Assembly: GCA_934119965.1 (NCBI GenBank)
Contig: CAKOTA010000005.1
Location: forward strand, 1 to 64,000
Source of the DNA: an uncultured Bacilli bacterium
Lineage (GTDB): Bacteria; Bacillota_I; Bacilli_A; RF39; UBA660
Direction of reading: 5' to 3'
DNA: 64,000 bases
A program made the position numbers and the translations under genes. This document shows positions 60,475-64,000 of this stretch, in pieces; the first letter of the stretch is position 1; every line of letters starts with the position of its first letter. Below the pieces are notes generated by a model. It was given only the letters and a program-made list of their open reading frames with translations. It did not search any database and was not told where the DNA came from.

Positions 60475-61561
60475 GATGCAATAATTCGGGTAATACAAAT
60501 TTTCCATCTTTTCTAATCAATGTATGATCAAAGTATATTTCTCCTCCACCATATTCTTCTCTTTGAATTAAAACTAAATCCCAATGAATTCCTGAATCAT
60601 TACCATTATAAGCATCTTTATAAGCCTGACCTGGTGTAAAATGAATACTTCCTATTATTTTTTCATCATATAGTATATCACCCATTGGATTTCTAATTAA
60701 TGGATTTAATCCAAATGAAAATTCTCCTACATATCTAGCTCCTTCATCAGTATTAAATATCTTATTAAGTTCTTCATTATTTTCGTCACATTTTGCTTCA
60801 ATTATTTTTCCATCTTTAAATAGTAAAGAAACTTTATGATAAATATTACCATTATAAGGACTAGGCGTATTATAAGTTATTAAACCATTAACAGATTCCC
60901 TAACAGGCGCTGTATAAATTTCACCATCAGGTAGATTAGCCTCACCAACACAAGGAATAACAGGAATATCTTTAATACTAAATTCAATATCCGTATTTGG
61001 ACCAGTTATTCTTACAATATCTGTTTGTTCCATTAATTTTTTTAATGGAGCAATATCATTACTCATTTTTTCATAGTCAAATATCATAACATCTAAAGCA
61101 TAGTTTTTATATGTATCAGTTGTCATTTTAGCTTTATAAGCATCAACATTGCTTGGATAATTTAGTAATACCCATTTTCTCTCATTTATTCTTATATAAT
61201 CACTTTCTTTTGTTGTTAGTGCAATATTTTTTAAAGTGTTTTCATCAATATTTTTTTTACTATAATCATTAGTTGTATATCTAATATTGATAAAAATATC
61301 ATAATTATTTACATCATCTAATCCATGTTGTTTTATTTCTTGATATCTATTTTCACTAGCAGTTTCTAATAAATAACTATTTATACTTTCATCATTTATT
61401 CTTACAAAAGGAATTCCTTTATTTAAAGTAATATAGTAAATTAATCTTTTAATAAAGAAACCATCATTTACATATGTATTTATTAATACTCTTTCATTAA
61501 CATTCACTTTTACTGAATAATTAACTATTTTTTTAGCTAATTCATCTAATTTTGATTCCAT
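60455..61561 (-). CDS. M29-family aminopeptidase
   Basis: 368 residues. CVGEANLPDGEIYTAPVRES, ARYVGEFSFGLNPLIRNPMG, GSIHFTPGQAYKDAYNG, SGIHWDLVLIQREE and YFDHTLIRKDGKFV carry the metal-binding Glu/His/Asp of AmpS/PepS-type aminopeptidases. Cytoplasmic peptide turnover. The ATG at 61561 has GAGTGAG upstream; a further ATG nine codons upstream has none. Its 3' end is duplicated at 59985-60031. Confidence 0.92.
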   Translation of the reverse strand: MESKLDELAKKIVNYSVKVNVNERVLINTYVNDGFFIKRLIYYITLNKGIPFVRINDESINSYLLETASENRYQEIKQHGLDDVNNYDIFINIRYTTNDYSKKNIDENTLKNIALTTKESDYIRINERKWVLLNYPSNVDAYKAKMTTDTYKNYALDVMIFDYEKMSNDIAPLKKLMEQTDIVRITGPNTDIEFSIKDIPVIPCVGEANLPDGEIYTAPVRESVNGLITYNTPSPYNGNIYHKVSLLFKDGKIIEAKCDENNEELNKIFNTDEGARYVGEFSFGLNPLIRNPMGDILYDEKIIGSIHFTPGQAYKDAYNGNDSGIHWDLVLIQREEYGGGEIYFDHTLIRKDGKFVLPELLHLNYDLK

Positions 61562-61567
61562 TTTCTC

Positions 61568-61594
61568 ACTCTTTTCTTTTTTTATCATAATATA
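61568..61594 (+). promoter_or_regulatory. Candidate sigma-K promoter of the Tyr-rich protein gene
   Basis: AC, 16 nt, CATAATATA: an exact match to the late mother-cell pattern AC-N16-CATANNNTA, ending about 20 nt before the ATG. Confidence 0.5.
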
Positions 61595-61613
61595 TTATGA
61601 AAGGGGATTTATT

Positions 61614-61802
61614 ATGTACAGATATTATCCAAATATGCCTATAAGAAATAATGATAGATTTGTTGGTGGTTTCTTAGGTCCATTTGTTTTAGGTGGTATT
61701 ACTGGTGGTTTATTAGCGCCTGCTTTCTATAATGGCCCTGCATATAGACCTTGTTATGGTCCATATTGTTCTTATCCATACTACGGTCCATATTATAGAT
61801 AA
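61614..61802 (+). CDS. Tyr/Pro/Gly-rich probable spore coat protein
   Basis: 62 residues. A basic, Asn-rich start (YPNMPIRNNDRFVGG), a Gly-rich hydrophobic middle (GFLGPFVLGGITGGLLAPAF) and a Tyr/Cys/Pro-rich end (PCYGPYCSYPYYGPYYR). Such compositions are common in coat and spore-associated proteins, and the sigma-K-like promoter fits. Function is inferred from composition only. AAGGGG before the ATG. Confidence 0.7.
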   Translation: MYRYYPNMPIRNNDRFVGGFLGPFVLGGITGGLLAPAFYNGPAYRPCYGPYCSYPYYGPYYR

Positions 61803-61825
61803 AACGTATCAACCAGATACGTTTT
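61801..61825. terminator. Terminator between coat-like and lipoprotein genes
   Basis: AAAACGTATC/GATACGTTTT, 10-bp perfect stem, between convergent genes. Confidence 0.8.
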
Positions 61826-62366
61826 AATATTCATACATTCCATTAATCTTCATTCTATCAGTTTCGCTTAAATCATCCATTTTCCATTCATTATCAACTT
61901 TAGTTAAGTATATATTTAATGTATATTTAACTTTATCAGTTGATTTTTTTAATTGTTCTAAACGATAACTAGTAAATAATGATTCATCATATTCATTTTT
62001 ATCATTGTTGAATTCTTCTTTATGTTCATTTAAATAAGTTTCCGCATCTTTTAGTGTTTTAGAATAATCTTTGACTTCTATTTCAACTGTTACGGTTGCT
62101 GTATCACCATCTACTATTTCATCTTTTATTTCATATTTTAAGTCTTGATAATGTTTTTTCATTAAGTCTACATATTCTTTTCTTTGTGTGGAATTGAATA
62201 ATTCTTCTTCATTAGCGACATCATTTAATTGTTTTACAACGCTATCATCTAATGATTGGTAGTTGGCAAAAAACATTTCTACTTTTTTGGTTGGTGTATT
62301 CATCATTTTACCACCACAACCTACTAATAAGAATGGTATAAATAACATCATAACAAATTTTTTCAT
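61824..62366 (-). CDS. Lipoprotein of unknown function
   Basis: 180 residues. Signal peptide with lipobox LLVGC (Cys17), then an NTF2-like-looking domain (VEMFFANYQSLDDSVVKQLN, DTATVTVEIEVKDYSKTLKD, YTLNIYLTKVDNEWKMDDLS), the pattern of DUF4878-like proteins. Anchored outside the membrane. AGGAGG before the ATG. Downstream gene of the DUF3603 unit but 40 nt apart. Confidence 0.75.
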   Translation of the reverse strand: MKKFVMMLFIPFLLVGCGGKMMNTPTKKVEMFFANYQSLDDSVVKQLNDVANEEELFNSTQRKEYVDLMKKHYQDLKYEIKDEIVDGDTATVTVEIEVKDYSKTLKDAETYLNEHKEEFNNDKNEYDESLFTSYRLEQLKKSTDKVKYTLNIYLTKVDNEWKMDDLSETDRMKINGMYEY

Positions 62367-62406
62367 ATTTTCCTCCTCATTAGTATTTTGTTTTGTTTAT
62401 TTTTTT

Positions 62407-63030
62407 TTATACATTTTTTATATTAACAAAATCATTTATTTTATTAATTATATTTTTATTTTCTATTTTTTTATTTAATTCTTTTATTATTTCTTCGATT
62501 GAATCATTTTTCTTATCAAAACATTCATAATATAAATATTTTAATTTTTCAGGATTATTTTCATTTAAAATATTTTTTAGAACTTTTTTAGCTGTACTAA
62601 TTTGTTCTAATTCTTTTCTTGTTTTAAATTCTTCTTTTTCTTTTGAGCCAATTATTTTAAATGGAATATCAACTTCTTTCATATGTAAACTCATATTTGT
62701 TACTTCAAATTCTTCATCTAATAATAATTTACTATATGTTGTCCTTTTTCCAATATTTATTCCTATTACTTCAGTACTATCAGTAAACAAACAAGCATAA
62801 TCAATATGTCTATTTTTTCTTGATGTAAATTCTTCTGTTTTATTATATATTTTTTCTAGAAAAGTTTCTTCAAATATTATTTTATTTGTCTTTAATTGTT
62901 TCATTTTTTTTGAGTCAATTTTAAATATTGGAATTTTTTTAATATGTTTTATATTATCCGTTTTATTCCAATCATAAAATTCATAAATATTTTCATTAAA
63001 ATTTAATAATAAATCATAAATGTAGTTCAT
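62407..63030 (-). CDS. DUF3603-like protein
   Basis: 207 residues. The N-terminus MNYIYDLLLNFNENIYEFYD, followed by IKHIKKIPIFKID, resembles DUF3603 proteins of Bacillota, whose function is unknown. The middle holds RHIDYACLFTDSTEVIGINI and the C-terminal third is a charged helical region. It overlaps the upstream small membrane protein gene by 17 nt. AGGAGG before the ATG. Confidence 0.75.
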   Translation of the reverse strand: MNYIYDLLLNFNENIYEFYDWNKTDNIKHIKKIPIFKIDSKKMKQLKTNKIIFEETFLEKIYNKTEEFTSRKNRHIDYACLFTDSTEVIGINIGKRTTYSKLLLDEEFEVTNMSLHMKEVDIPFKIIGSKEKEEFKTRKELEQISTAKKVLKNILNENNPEKLKYLYYECFDKKNDSIEEIIKELNKKIENKNIINKINDFVNIKNV

Positions 63031-63235
63031 AGTTTCCTCCTGGTAAATAAATTGAAAGAAAAATTAATGTTAAGCCTAACAAGGTATATAAACATTCAAT
63101 TCTTCTAAATATAAAATTTACATATTCAAAAAAATTATACCCTATTGCTATCAAATTTAAATAACTTATTACATATATTAATCCTATTATAGTTAATGCA
63201 TATCCTAACAAAAAAATAAATATTCGTGCAAGCAT
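63014..63235 (-). CDS. Small two-helix membrane protein
   Basis: 73 residues with two hydrophobic segments (about 1-30 and 48-65) and an Arg-containing loop (FIFRRIECLY). Its stop lies inside the DUF3603 gene, so they are coupled. The ATG at 63235 follows GGTGGTG. Not recognised beyond this; may help place the DUF3603 protein at the membrane. Confidence 0.65.
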   Translation of the reverse strand: MLARIFIFLLGYALTIIGLIYVISYLNLIAIGYNFFEYVNFIFRRIECLYTLLGLTLIFLSIYLPGGNYELHL

Positions 63236-63320
63236 AAGCACCACCTATTTAATTTTATTTAAATATTTTATTTTTATTTATTTTTTTTTAGTTTTATTAT
63301 ATAATTAGATAGGTGATGAT

Positions 63321-64000
63321 ATGTTATTATTAAAGTATATTTTATTAGGATTTATTCAAGGAGTTACGGAGGCTTTACCTATATCTTCAAGTGGACACCT
63401 ACTTATTTTTAAAACTTTACTAAATGTTGATGTTGATTTTGATACATTAGCAATTATTACTAATGCTGGTAGTTTACTTGCTGTAGTAATTATATTCTGG
63501 AAAGATATTATAGAATTAATAAATAGTTTCTTCAAATATTTAAAAACTAAAGATTCTAAATATAAAACAGATTATAATTATTGTTGGTTAATTGTTTTAG
63601 GATGTATTCCAGCTGGTATTATCGGATTATTAGTAAAAAAATTTAATATATTTTCGTTACTAGAAAATAATGTCAAAATTGTTGGATTATCTTTATTAAT
63701 TACTGCTTTGATGCTATTTATTATTAAAGATTTTAAAGGTAGAAAAGATAAAGAAGATATGAAAGTTAAAGATGCTTTAACTGTTGGTTTATTTCAAGTA
63801 TTAGGAGTTTTTCCTGGTATTAGTAGAAGTGGTTCAACAATAGTTGGTGGTATGGCTACTGGGTTAAAAAGAGATACTGCTTTTAAGTATTCATTTATGT
63901 TATATATTCCAATTAGTTTAGCAGCTACAGTAGTTGAACTAAAAGATTTATTATCTGTTAGTATTAGTTCTACATTATGGATATATTATATTGTAGCAAC
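63321..64000 (+). CDS. uppP: Undecaprenyl-diphosphatase UppP, 3' end cut by the window
   Basis: About 226 codons visible of a normal length near 270. LLGFIQGVTEALPISSSGHL carries the conserved (E/Q)GxTE and SSSGH, and PGISRSGSTIVGGMATGL the second motif. It recycles the lipid carrier for cell-wall synthesis and gives bacitracin tolerance. ATG follows AGGTGATGAT; the upper strand is open to the right edge. Confidence 0.96.
   Translation, partial: MLLLKYILLGFIQGVTEALPISSSGHLLIFKTLLNVDVDFDTLAIITNAGSLLAVVIIFWKDIIELINSFFKYLKTKDSKYKTDYNYCWLIVLGCIPAGIIGLLVKKFNIFSLLENNVKIVGLSLLITALMLFIIKDFKGRKDKEDMKVKDALTVGLFQVLGVFPGISRSGSTIVGGMATGLKRDTAFKYSFMLYIPISLAATVVELKDLLSVSISSTLWIYYIVA

Overview
The window comes from a very A+T-rich, endospore-forming Gram-positive bacterium. 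It has spoIIGA-sigE, an alpha/beta SASP, the Bacilli-type genes ezrA and rpoE (delta subunit), scpAB, RNase J, and Zn-type L32. Standard stop codons are used (trmD and scpA end in TGA). The neighbourhood SASP-thiI-...-ezrA-rpsD and the set rpoE-argS-DUF1934 resemble Bacillus. My inference is an uncultured low-GC Bacilli lineage, possibly of gut origin. Most genes lie on the minus strand, with short spacings, GGTGAT-like ribosome binding sites and a hairpin terminator after almost every unit.

Layout. 1-4 kb: sporulation (sigE, spoIIGA), a zinc-ribbon HEXXH protein and an NlpC/P60-like protein. 4-11 kb: pnp-rpsO, lepB, rplS, two unusual genes, trmD-rimM and a SpoU methyltransferase. 11-23 kb: RNase J, a sporulation-type histidine kinase, an EIIB-like protein without its cysteine, a FtsW/RodA protein, tmcAL-yceD-rpmF, a HerA-like ATPase, and a metal exporter with its Fur-family regulator. 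23-42 kb is accessory DNA: a decayed adhesin, an ART-like/kinase-like pair, an ASCH-TM-RsgI-like fusion, a decayed secreted peptide, a PHP-ATPase module and a six-gene radical SAM/ATP-grasp operon around an ESR-repeat protein. 42-64 kb is housekeeping: rubrerythrin, ftsW, def, rpoE-argS, HU, thiI, scpAB, ezrA, rpsD, U32 protease, M29 aminopeptidase, uppP.

Three things stand out. First, at 59985-60474 two perfect 47-bp direct repeats flank a 396-bp cassette with a 24-residue hydrophobic peptide. A LexA-type SOS box sits in its promoter, its Shine-Dalgarno sequence is locked in a hairpin, and a convergent antisense RNA overlaps its 3' end. This looks like an SOS-controlled type I toxin-antitoxin unit inserted at a gene end. 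Second, 33167-38997 is a tightly coupled operon: B12-type radical SAM, a dephospho-CoA-kinase-like/radical SAM fusion, a DUF3419-like enzyme, a protein with repeated ESR motifs, a cyanophycin-synthetase-like ATP-grasp ligase and a methyltransferase. It looks like an undescribed peptide or protein modification pathway. Third, the accessory region carries unusual RNA signals: two copies of a covarying promoter-proximal hairpin-terminator just upstream of genes, and several candidate small RNAs sharing CCCCCTGA or its complement.

Regulation can partly be read from sequence. The spoIIGA and kinase promoters share a Spo0A-box-like element exactly 21 nt upstream of TATAAT. The metal exporter operon has a 21-bp Fur-type palindrome directly downstream of its -10. 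Ribosomal protein genes rpsO and rpsD have long leaders. All functional calls rest on motif recognition by eye; no database search was possible.
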